Below, in pieces: positions 21,048 to 31,431 of a DNA stretch of 64,000 bases. The position numbers and the translations under genes are program-made. Numbering within the stretch: position 1 is the first letter of the stretch; each line of letters begins with the position of its first letter. The notes beneath the pieces were generated by a model. That model saw only the letters and a list, made by a program, of their open reading frames with translations, was not told the DNA's origin and did not search any database. This DNA is from Stratiolaelaps scimitus (lineage: Eukaryota; Arthropoda; Arachnida; Mesostigmata; Laelapidae), in contig JABWDB010000008.1 of assembly GCA_019614645.1 (NCBI GenBank), forward strand, positions 3,596,001 to 3,660,000. Direction: 5' to 3'.

Positions 21048-22794
21048 GTTTCACCGCCTGCAGGAAAGCTGTACCACTTGCACTTACTAATACATAGTAG
21101 CGCGAACGTTAGGAAGTGCTCACATCGTACAAGTTGGATATAACTGCACAGCACCAGTACAGCGTTAACACACGTTCTACTTCTAAGCTTGAGATATATA
21201 ATATTCCTCTGATAGAGATGGAAAAACACTCCAGCTGTCGCTATTTGCATTAGCAAGATTTTATTGGGCGATGCATATACCATTGCATCGTGTCACACTT
21301 CGCACGGCACAAGTCGGCACGATAATGAATCTAATTATCATGTCGTACATCAGAATAGCCAGTCCCCGATCTAACCGTTATCAAAGCGATATGTATACTG
21401 GTGCCGTTTAATGGTCAAGTCAAATACACGAATACATTTGTCCACACTTCCACTGTGCGCTTCGTGTCCACAAACTGCCGAGCAACACCGTGCTATTTAC
21501 CCCCCCCCCCCCCTGATTATATTATGGCACCCTCAGCTGAACTCTAGTTACAAGGTTGTTTCATATGTTGTACAGTCTGACTAACCACAAAGGTTATGCC
21601 ACAGAAGCTAGGTTATGTGTTTGCACAAATGGGAGTCATAGCGACACTATTCGACTCGTTTTCGAACGCTAATGAAACGAAGATTCAACGCTAAATACTC
21701 ACTGGTCTAGTCTGTCGGACTGGAGTTGACAGCGACTCCTGATGACTACAGGAGAATCGAATCCTCCAATATAGCGAGTGGTCTCCATGGAGACGGAACC
21801 GGTGGTGACGTATACACATGGCTGTGTACGTAACCGAATCAATTCAGATATTGCTACAACTCTGACGTCGAATAAACTAAATCAGATCATGACCAGAATT
21901 TTAAAAAAAAGTATAATCGGCGATCCTCAAACGTCATACAGTGCATAAAGCCTTGAAATACTCATGAAATGTATTATAGCAAAGAAAGTATTAACTACGC
22001 TTTCTGCGGGAGATGCGGTTACTGCTGTCATCTCAGTAATGAAAGCTCGAGTCGTTCTCTTATAATTAGCAAAGTAGAGTCCCATAGTTCTATCTGCGAC
22101 TGTCTGATTTTCGTCAACTACATTTGTGACCGTGCCATGATAAATGTACAATAAGACCGTGATTTTGGCTAACTATTGAATGCGCGATCAACTTACTCAG
22201 GTATCGAGATACTTTTATTTAACGAAAACGCTCTGCTTCGCGAGTTACCCAAATGCATACTGGGTCTGTTGCTGTTCTTGGATTAATATCCGAAAAAGTA
22301 GAAATTTATAAAATGACCAACAAACAATCAATACGGTGCGATGCTCATTACGCATCGCTTACACTGCTCAGTTGCTTAATGGCTCGATGGCTACAAGCAA
22401 TAATAACGGCAGATACATCTGTTCTGATATAATAGTCTGAATAGTTAGCGGATGCCAAATTGTCTGACTCGATCGACAGAGTACGAAATATTTTTTGTCA
22501 ATGTACGCGCTTGCCATTGAGGCATCATATTGACGTTGGACGCAGCGTTGAACCGCCCGCCGGCGCTACCTAACCATGCGTCCATCCGACCGGTACGCGC
22601 GCAGCTGCGCGGCAGTGCAGGGCGTTCGATGGGTTGATGTCTAGTCAGCTGTGGTTTGTTTTGCTTTAATCAGATGTTACTGTCTGTGAGCGAGTGTCAA
22701 CCGCTATCGCGAAGTGTTTTCACAGACTGTTGTCGTCGTCGGGGTGAGCGCTGGCGCGGGCTAACCGGCTCACTTCAGTTCGCCAAGCAACACA
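21048..22794. promoter_or_regulatory. Divergent intergenic region between BBS9 and ALG9
   Basis: The BBS9 start codon (minus) and the ALG9 start codon (plus) face away from each other across 1747 bp. The ALG9-proximal part (about 22540-22790) is GC- and CpG-rich with no obvious TATA box, like a housekeeping promoter. The middle is AT-rich and holds a run of 13 C at about 21500. Whether one bidirectional promoter serves both genes cannot be decided from sequence. Confidence 0.45.
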
Positions 22795-24636
22795 ATGGAA
22801 ACTAAGCATAGGGCAGCCGGAGCGAGTGACAAGTCGTCGAGGACACAATTGAGCAATGCCGAGAAGCTGCCTCGCGCTCCGCCGGCCGACGGTGGCCAGG
22901 GCGATGTTTCCACGCTGGAACCGCTTACGTGGACGCCTGCGACGTTTACCGCCTTTAAGGTGCTGCTCTCAGCGAGATTGTGCGCGGCCGTCTGGAGCAA
23001 CATCCAGGATTGCGATGAGACGTACAACTATTGGGAGCCCACTCACTATCTCATGTATGGCCATGGTATGCAGACATGGGAGTACAGCCCGTTGTATGCG
23101 ATCCGCTCGTACGCATACCTCTGGCTATACGCCCTGCCCGGCTTCGCGTACAGCATCCTGTTACAGGACCAACGGACGCTTGTGTTCTATTTTATGCGCT
23201 GTGTCATCGGCGCCGTCGAAGCGATCTGTGAAGCCTACTTCTACAAGGCCGTCCGGCGAAAGTTTGGCGAGCACATTGCGAAGATCTACTTTCTAATGAC
23301 GATATTCGCCGCCGGGATGTTCATCTCGTCGACGGCGTTTCTGCCGTCGAGTTTCGGCATGAAACTTCTCATGCTCTCCTACGGCGGCTGGTGGAACGAC
23401 AACTATTTGTTCGCGCTGTTCTCAGCGGTTCTCAGCGTTCTGGCGGGATGGCCATTCACGGGTATACTCGTTGTGCCGATCTTCATCGACGCCCTGCTCA
23501 GGGGTCGACGACATGTGATCGATTTTATTAAATACGGAATCATCTCGTCCGTATGCATCATGCCGACAGTAGTCGCCATTGACAGCGTCTACTTTGGCAA
23601 GCTGGTCTTCGCCGCGAAGAACATCGTCCTGTACAACATGTTTAGTCCGCACGGACCGAATCTGTACGGCGTTGAGCCGTTCGATTTCTACATTCGAAAT
23701 GGTGTGATTAATTTTAATTACGCCTTCCTAATGGCGCTGGCCGTCATTCCTCTCCTGGCGATTACGAAATTCTGCCGGGTGCCGACCGAACGTCTGCAGT
23801 ACGTACCATTGCTAGGCATGTATATCTGGTTCGCCATATTCTTCAGCCAGCCCCACAAGGAGGAGCGCTTCCTCTATCCAGTCTACCCGTTGATACTTCT
23901 GAATGCGGCCGTATGCTTTGACCTTCTGCAACGGTGGCTCCACCGTCTATTCTATAAACGGACGTTCAGGCACCACCTCGACCTGAACGATGCCTGGTGG
24001 CTGTTACCTGTAATGCTGTCATGCTTCATCGGGATGAGCCGTTGCATTTTACTGTACAAGGCGTACAATGCCCCCATGACCTTGTCAATGGAACTCAATC
24101 GTTTCGCCAATCCCAAAGGTCTCGCTGATCTGCCGTCTCATACGGTCAATTTCTGCGTCGGCAAAGAATGGCATCGATTCCCAGCGTCCTTCTTTTTGCC
24201 TGATCGCTGGGAGCTGCAATTCATCAAATCCGAATTTCGGGGTCAGCTCCCGAAACCGTTCGGCGTTGGCGTCAACGCCACGTGGACGATTCCGACCGAG
24301 ATGAACGATGCGAACCTCGAGGAGCCTTCGCGCTACCTCAGCCTGTCGAAGTGCCACTTCCTCATGGACACCGACCGACCGAAGGTAACCAGCCGTGAGC
24401 CGAACTTCACGCGGCACGCCGACTTCGAGCTCGTCTATTCGACGGAATTCATGGACACGGAGAGCACTCCATTGATTGCTAGGATCGTCTATATACCGTA
24501 TGTGTGGGAGACACAGGCGACATTTGTCAAGTTCAACTTGTTGAGGAACAATAAGAACTCCATCAGCTACGGAAAGGAGCCTGTCACAGGTGGTTACAGG
24601 CCAAGAAGGAGCGCGCTCAACAGTGGTAATGAGTGA
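22795..24636 (+). CDS. ALG9: ALG9 alpha-1,2-mannosyltransferase
   Basis: A 613-residue GT22-family ER mannosyltransferase. It transfers mannose from dolichyl-phosphate-mannose in alpha-1,2 linkage during assembly of the lipid-linked oligosaccharide for N-glycosylation, adding the seventh and ninth mannoses. The sequence shows the luminal acidic motif CDETYNYWEP (residues 73-82), several hydrophobic membrane segments (for example TGILVVPIFIDALL), the family signature HKEERFLYP (354-362), and a long soluble C-terminal region. Length matches human ALG9 (611). The start is the first in-frame ATG and has a good context (ACAATGG). The whole protein is one uninterrupted frame, although vertebrate ALG9 genes are split into many exons. 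It is complete with no visible damage. The smaller frames inside it on both strands are shadows. Confidence 0.97.
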   Translation: METKHRAAGASDKSSRTQLSNAEKLPRAPPADGGQGDVSTLEPLTWTPATFTAFKVLLSARLCAAVWSNIQDCDETYNYWEPTHYLMYGHGMQTWEYSPLYAIRSYAYLWLYALPGFAYSILLQDQRTLVFYFMRCVIGAVEAICEAYFYKAVRRKFGEHIAKIYFLMTIFAAGMFISSTAFLPSSFGMKLLMLSYGGWWNDNYLFALFSAVLSVLAGWPFTGILVVPIFIDALLRGRRHVIDFIKYGIISSVCIMPTVVAIDSVYFGKLVFAAKNIVLYNMFSPHGPNLYGVEPFDFYIRNGVINFNYAFLMALAVIPLLAITKFCRVPTERLQYVPLLGMYIWFAIFFSQPHKEERFLYPVYPLILLNAAVCFDLLQRWLHRLFYKRTFRHHLDLNDAWWLLPVMLSCFIGMSRCILLYKAYNAPMTLSMELNRFANPKGLADLPSHTVNFCVGKEWHRFPASFFLPDRWELQFIKSEFRGQLPKPFGVGVNATWTIPTEMNDANLEEPSRYLSLSKCHFLMDTDRPKVTSREPNFTRHADFELVYSTEFMDTESTPLIARIVYIPYVWETQATFVKFNLLRNNKNSISYGKEPVTGGYRPRRSALNSGNE

Positions 24637-25265
24637 TAACGATTGCAAAAATCGAGGCGCGGGCCTAGTCACTCGCGGAGTCATAATGATCTTGATTTCT
24701 AGCCAACGCCTATCTAGCAGGCGAACGCCGAAGCTCAGGGCAGATAGGGGGGCTGGACAGTGAAGAAGACATATCGATTTTACTAAATCATAGCAACATA
24801 CACAAGTTTATAGGTAACGCCGTTGGATTTACCATTGCAGATTATCATTAATATTATCACGGGGTAATAATGTATTATACACTGTAGCGGATAACAACGA
24901 ATTTATCGTCATGTACCACTGAATGCCCACGACTGAAATGAATTCAACATCAGTGCCGTATGCGTGGCTGGCTCCGTGCTCTGTGTACATGTGTGTCGTT
25001 CGACATTTGACATGGCTGATCTAAGGAAACATGTCAAGATGACAACGTACATAAATTTCCTCAGAAATATCCACCGTTTGTGCTTCTTATTTTTAAATAC
25101 CAGCAGACACGCACACACGCCTAGAGACATACACGCGAGTGGGAGTGCACGGACGATATTCGGGGAAGGTTCTGCGAAGGCGGCCAGGTCATCAGTAACT
25201 TAGTTGTATGCAAAGCTTGCGTGTGAAAGAGGAACGTTTGTATAAATAAATGAAAAACATGTAAC
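24637..25265 (+). other. ALG9 3'UTR with polyadenylation signal
   Basis: AATAAA at 25245-25250 is the first strong polyadenylation hexamer after the ALG9 stop codon, giving a 3'UTR of about 630 nt. No other gene is seen in it. Confidence 0.55.
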
Positions 25266-25829
25266 TATGTCATTCTATTACTGTCGTCGTTGTTGCTGGT
25301 TGTCCTTTGAGATGAAATTGAATATTTACTATATACGCACTACCTATGCACATATGATGCAGTGCTCGCTTGTAACTGAAGGTCAGCTTCGATTGACGCA
25401 TGGCCCCGGAAGATAATCATGCATCTATATTTTTGCAATATCTAGAACACGTTCATTCTAACCAAATCGCTTTTATAGTACGTCTATTGTGTCAATGCTG
25501 CCGTGTTCAACATCCTCCGTAGATATATATAAATTAATCTTATCTGTGCTCTCTGTGATATTGGTGTATTGTTATGTAAATCATGCGTCTTATTGCCACC
25601 CTCGACTGACTTGACATAGAGATAATGACGCTTTGCTGTGCTAATTTCCATTTATAGTATTTCCGGCCTATAGCTGGACCTGAAGGTGTCCCCAGGTAAT
25701 ATTATTGTGACGACTTTGCAACCGTGGTCTGACTCATTGATACCTTCATTGCTTCATAGTAATACCTAAAAGGTGAAGAGCTGAGGCCTGTCAGATAGGG
25801 GAATAGCTGAGGGAAAACAGTTTTTTCGA
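25266..25829. other. Intergenic, nothing recognised
   Basis: AT-rich DNA between the ALG9 3' end and the duplicated segment, with no gene or repeat that I can name. Confidence 0.5.
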
Positions 25830-26172
25830 TGCTTCATTGTCAAGAGGAAAAGAGAGAGAGAGAGAATGAGTGGAGTTTTCGCTACGTGAAGTGCTATAAT
25901 TGAATAGTCCTCGTGTAATGGTATGGCTGTCTTCTTGAGAACCACTGCGGTCCAACGACTCTTCTCAAAGCAACAATTATTTAGATTCGTGTGAGTTTTA
26001 GATTAGGGTCATCTACTCTTCCCTTGTATGAAAGTATACGGCGATATTCCATAAATAAGGGGTAGATCATAATAAACTCCTATTTTAAATATGCGCATGT
26101 AGGGACCCCAGCGGTATCGTTCGCCTGATTCCTCCTGGAATACGCCTAACCTGCAGTATCGCCTGCTCCAGT
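25830..26172. repeat. Partial segmental duplicate of BBS9 intron 2 and exon 2
   Basis: A direct-orientation copy of 18253-18610. It keeps the splice donor and the last codons of exon 2 (LEQAILQ on the minus strand), then breaks off into unrelated sequence at about 26172. Small deletions (for example ACGACGTG shortened to ACG) and a (GA)n change separate the copies. It is only an exon fragment, so it is not expected to make protein. Confidence 0.88.
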
Positions 26173-29009
26173 TCTCTAGACGAATCGCCAGCTCAATTCT
26201 AGGCCTCTGTTCTCTACTGTTTATTCAAAGTGTTTTTTGCCTCAACTATTCTCCTAACATTATCCCTCCTGTCAATGAAGTATGATTCCAGCGGAATCGT
26301 CCGGATCGTACACTTACCGCCTCCTGATTCAACGACATAGAATAGACGAGGGTGAGCGTGTACGAAACTCGTCACCGTATACTGTGTGTTCCCTTAGGTC
26401 TGCCTGGTGTTATATATTGAAAAAACCTCTTGGTATCTCCGCTTACATCGACAGGTCATTGTCATCGGATATGTCTCTCCTCTCCTTCACTCCATGGCAA
26501 CATCTGCTTTAAATCTCAGCAATAAAATTAGCTATTACGTTCCGTGCTAATATAAACTCCAACGGCGGGGTTATTTCGCACGGTAGGAAGAGAGAGATAG
26601 AGAGAGAGAGAGAGAGCTAAAGGGACCAGTCACACTGAAGTTATTGACTATATCAGGGCATGTGGACAAATCTAGGCCCGCTGGTGTATAAGGAGCTCCG
26701 GCGTCAACGATGTAGAGTAGACGGTTGGAGGGTAAGCTTTTGTTGAATTTCATGTTGCGGATGCCGCTCGAAATTCCTGCGACTGTAATGACATTACAGG
26801 AACGAAGGCCGGCGTGAGGGCGAGCCTCAGCACAGAGAAGGCCTGGTCGTCTGGGCAGATGAATGAACAATATTTTCTACTCTTTAGCTATGTAGCGCTG
26901 TGGGCCAGTTGGAATTTCCTCTATTGCGAACTCTTGAAAGTAGCTCTCTCTGTCTCTTTCTCTCTGTTGTGTCGTAACAAAGTTTTACTTATTCTCGCCG
27001 AGAGTCATGCGCATTATACAATGTAACACATTACTGCTGAACGTGGATTCGTCACTCGTCTGTTAAACGCATATCTGCTTTGTTAAATTAGTGTCACCAT
27101 TTTATGTTTATTGCTTTGTTCCATACTGAAAAATGACGATAACACAACATTGCGTTCATTGTGTTATAATCATTTTTTTCTGCTATAAATATATTGCAGT
27201 TAACAAGACACTGTCGTAAGGGACGGCATGCTATAATCATTTTTGTTGATCATAATAATATACAATTACAGATAAATCAAAGGGACTCCTCTCTCGGATT
27301 CGAGAAGGAGGTTGCATCTCTTCGAGAGGCCGTTAGGGAATTCGATGTCGTCACACACACACACATACCAGAGTAGACTGTTCTTCGTATCGATTTTATA
27401 TAAATCACACACAATTGCCCTCATTGTTTAATACAATTCGGACGTAAAAACGTCGTGTGTGTTCGCGTGAGGATTTCGAGCTGTGGTCAAATCTGGCAAA
27501 GCACAAAAATCACAGATCCCTAAAAATCGCCGCGCCATAATCGAGATGAAAGGTCTACGATACATAAATAGACCGACTCGCCCGCGCAGCCCGCGCAGCC
27601 AGCCATACGTATAGCTTGTGGACGGTATCAAACGATTCGTGTGGGCCTATATGGACAAACGAATTCGCCCACGTCCAGGTCAGTAGTAAAAACGCTGTTG
27701 CTTCGTTTGTGGGTGGTATTCGTGTCTGCAAACTATTGCTTCTGATCAAAGTTGAGTCGAGGTCGTGGACACACATTTATATTTAATCTCTGTTGGAATC
27801 TCTTTCATCTCAGTTGACTTCTTGCTCGCTGCGGGCTAAATCGTTCAAGTTATGAAACGAAACTGATAACCTCGTGCGCGTAGGAACGATTAGATGAGCA
27901 CTATTTCATCATTTGCCATCGGGTAATAGCTGGCTGTGGGTCAGCTCGGAAAATTGATTTTTATTAATAGTTGTCGAATGGCAAACGAACTCATGTGTTT
28001 GAATCCGGATGCGATGCCGATAGACTACATTGCTATAGGGTGTTAAGTGAGGCTTTAGATATTAATTTGTTGTCTATTCATTGAAAGTGTCGAGCTTTGT
28101 CGTTTCGCGAGAGGAGGAAAATTGCTGAAAGTCCCGAGGAATTACAGAATAACCCTTCGCGGATAAAAATCCACCGGCACGAACATAGATAGTGCTCATG
28201 TGCGCGTTTAGTGTTTAAAACGCCCAATGAATGTAGCCAAGCAGCAATCCCTATTATGTCACTAGAACACTCACATAAAAACGAACGAAACAAAACAAGT
28301 TACGTTTAGATTAACACTATTATCGTCAGTGAGAACTACAAAAAATTGATGGCACACTATGAACTCAGGAAGCCGTGGAACTATTCAACATACTCGATTT
28401 AATAATCGCCACTACGCCTTTTAACGAACTGGCAAATTGTCACGGGTCATCCGCTCGTCGTTGATTAGCCTCTCATCTATCTATTCTTGTTTATGGTCCT
28501 TCTATGCAAGTCGGTTACAGCTACAGCCTTCCACCCACGTCGTAAGTAGAATCGATGAATCCGTCGAAGTGAATCTTAAATTGGGTCTACGTAATTGACG
28601 CCGTCCCGCGGTAGCCCCTGGACCACTCCTGACTTCTTCTCTAACTGTGTCGTCCCTCGCTATTTCGTAATCTATCTACACATCTGCACTGTTACTATTT
28701 GCAGCAACGTACAGGGTAGCTCTGCACTCCTCGAAACGAACAGCCTGCAGGCCGGTCAGCGAAACAACAACTTCTTTCTGTTCTTTATTCACATTTGCTC
28801 GGGCTCATCAGATCTGGAAATAGTCGCTACTTCGTTGATTCTGTGTAGCAAAAAAGAGTTAGCGCATTGACCGTTACTACGATTATAGTACTCATTGGGG
28901 CCAGTGGTTGATTGTGGCCAGTAGAGATGATCGAAGGTTGATAGCCTAACCACATTCACTATGTCGTCAATATACCCTTCAACCGGCAATCCGGCGATGT
29001 ACAATACCT
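26173..29009. other. Unassigned gene-poor DNA
   Basis: No gene supported. It holds (GA)n at about 26588-26615 and a short (CA)n near 27350. A minus-strand stretch at about 26650-26800 reads SNRLLYIVDAGAPYT in an open frame, but I cannot tie it to a family. Confidence 0.35.
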
Positions 29010-29133
29010 TCTATGGTATATATGGCGATATATCATACACTATATTGTATATATGGCGATATGCCGTACATTATATTGTATATATGTCGATATACCATAC
29101 ATTATATTGTATATATGACGATATACCATATAC
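29010..29133. repeat. 31-bp tandem repeat (four copies)
   Basis: Four consecutive units of about 31 bp, built on TATATGGCGATATACCATAC followed by ATTATATTGTA. The markers TATGGCGAT, TATGGCGAT, TATGTCGAT and TATGACGAT recur at about 29021, 29052, 29083 and 29114. Confidence 0.9.
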
Positions 29134-31288
29134 TAGATTCTATGTGGCTGCGGACAGCCCAGCTTTGTACAGTCGTATTTCGATACGATGAGCCCACGAG
29201 CATTGAGAACTAGTATTGAACAAGAAGAAGAGGAATACGAAAGAGAATCAGTTGATTCGGTGGGTAGGTTATGTCGGTGGTGGCCGTTTCGGTTCAAATG
29301 GATTCAACGTGTCGACTCAAAACCTCGACTCAAATCCCCCCTTCATAGATGGTCTCATGGGGTCTTGCCTTTGGTCTAGCTGGCGGCCAGGTGTAGTTCT
29401 GCCGACCGCCGATCAGTCTGTTGGCGACGAACGAACCCTTAGACGAGACGGGACGCTGTCCGGCCGTCCATTGCTCTGCCTGTCTGTCTGTGGGCTGCGA
29501 ATCGTACGTACGCAGGAAAGGGTCGTTCTGAAAGAAGGCCCGCGCGCGTGTCGCGCGGCTGGCCATCCACAGAGGCAGGTACGTAGCAAGGATATCCCAA
29601 AGATAGCGTCGGAAAGGCGGGGGAACGAAGGGCCCAAAAGAGGGGAGGTCGACGCGGTTGGTTCTTTGGCATCCGGAGCACACTCATCATTTCCTCAATC
29701 TTTCTTCCTTCCTCATAGCTGCACGGATGCGTCTGCGGCGGCGGCGGCGGCGACGATGACGGAAGCAGGAGCCGGCGCAGCCGCATCAGGCGTAGCTGCT
29801 GCTACTGCTGGAAATCCATAGGTACTATATCTTTCGTGGGGGTTCCCTCTAGCGGCGCAACCTTCTGCAGGACGAGAACGATGGACGACGAGGCGAAGCG
29901 ATGCGCCAACAGAGGAACGAAAAGTTGCCTGAGCTAGTTCTTCTTCTTCTTCTCCTGGTATCTCCAACCCGACCAGTCTACTACGGTGGTTGTGTTTGTT
30001 GTCGGCAGGTGTACGTTGACTCAGCCGGATTCACGTTTTACCGCATAGCAACGTAAGGATGAAAAGGAAGCCGCATAATTGACCGCGAAGAAATGTTTGC
30101 AACCACGCTCGCTTGCACTCGTCTCAATTACAAAACAAACTACAGAACAACTTGTAACTGAATGGCAAAAACAGCGAATCATGTTGATTAAAAAAGAGAG
30201 AAACATTGCCTTGAAAATAACACCGCTTTTAGTAGACCTACAACGAGACGTTCTCGTTTTCAGCCGACGGATAACGTGTGGCGAGGAAGGATCACTGACG
30301 GAGTTGACAATGAATGGTGGCCCACCGCGTGGTCGGTTTCAATAATGGAAAACCGCTATCACGCTCACCGGGCTGCGGACAGCACAACATCCCGACCGAA
30401 ATCGAATGCTACCCGGCTTGAATCTCACCGACGACCAGTGCGACTTTTTTATATTGTATCGAATGAAATAGCCCCGCCCGTCGTGCTCCCCGACGTCTGT
30501 CGTTGGGTGGTAGCGAACGTTGGTCAGAGGAATGCACTGTGTACAGGTACGGAGGTTTGGAATCCTAATCGCGGACACGTTTGGAATTCTTCGCCAGGTC
30601 GTGTGACAATTTCGTTATTAGCTAGCCCACTGACTGTTTAGGGATTTCTTTCTCGTACATGTCTTTATTTGGTAGGTGTCTTTGATCGAGTGTATATTGG
30701 ACACCAACGATTGAGAGGGGCGGCCCACACGTTCGCTTGGCGTTTCGTTTCTTGAGTCGCGATGTCAGACTGTTGAATTCCGCGAACGGTAATTGTATAC
30801 CTTGCTTATTCTACTCTTTGTCTACTCTGCGAACAGGTACGCTTTCAACGAGCGTTAGTGGTTCGTTGATATTGTAAACAACACAAGTCACGTGTGCGCT
30901 AATTAACGATACAAGTGAGAATAACCGGTTAACTATTGTAGGGACAAGGTAGGAAACAATACACGATTCATATAAATAAATAAATAATTCGTCGTACACC
31001 TATGCGTTGCGTTTTCACAAAAAGAGCAACATATCGCTAGACTGGGAAGCAGCTGAATCCGAGTTTCACGAAGGGGGCCAATCGTTTATAACGATTTTAT
31101 CCAGGTTTATTTTTACGACCGAAGCCGCCGTTTTGCTCCACCAGGCCCTCATCCCACTTTCTGATTTTGCAATAATTTTTGTTGCTTTTTTATCCCCAGC
31201 CTTAGCCACCCACGTGATCGTGGGGCGCAAACATCCTCTTGAAAGTATGGGCGGTCTTTTATGCATTATCTAGTGTATGTAAGTTCAC
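29134..31288. other. GC-rich patch and flanks, no gene supported
   Basis: Positions 29250-29900 are GC-rich with overlapping open frames on both strands and a (GCG)n tract at about 29732-29755. None has recognisable features. The remainder to 31.3 kb is ordinary AT-rich sequence. A promoter or 5'UTR exon is possible in the GC-rich part. Confidence 0.3.
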
Positions 31289-31431
31289 TTGCGCAACGCC
31301 TATCCCTCGCTGTGCAGAGAGGCAATGCCATCGCCTTCCTAGAGACAATGTCGTCTCAGCTCCTTTCCCAGCTAATCTCCCCCCGCCCATACCCCCCATA
31401 ATCCTTAGAAATAATTCATAATTACTGTATG
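31289..31431 (+). repeat. Dispersed repeat, LINE-tail-like (copy 1)
   Basis: Shares about 140 bp with the reverse complement of 33821-33957. Shared runs include GGCAATGCCATCGCCTTCCT, GACAATGTCG, CCCAGCTAATC, a C-rich run and ATAATCC(C/T)TAGAAATAAT. In copy 2 the left part reads LQRLSLAMQGRNAIAFLG, which resembles the end of a LINE reverse-transcriptase ORF followed by a short 3'UTR. Confidence 0.7.

Noticed and set aside
24085..24684. 199-codon minus-strand open frame
   Set aside because: Antisense shadow of the ALG9 coding region.
26290..26800. Two similar-looking minus-strand stretches (RLFYVVESGG and RLLYIVDAGAPYT), possible protease or yellow-like relics
   Set aside because: The similarity is only about a dozen residues, the frames break quickly and no family motif can be confirmed.
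29216..29821. 201-codon plus-strand open frame
   Set aside because: GC-rich region with poly-Ala end and competing open frames on the opposite strand; no recognisable domain.
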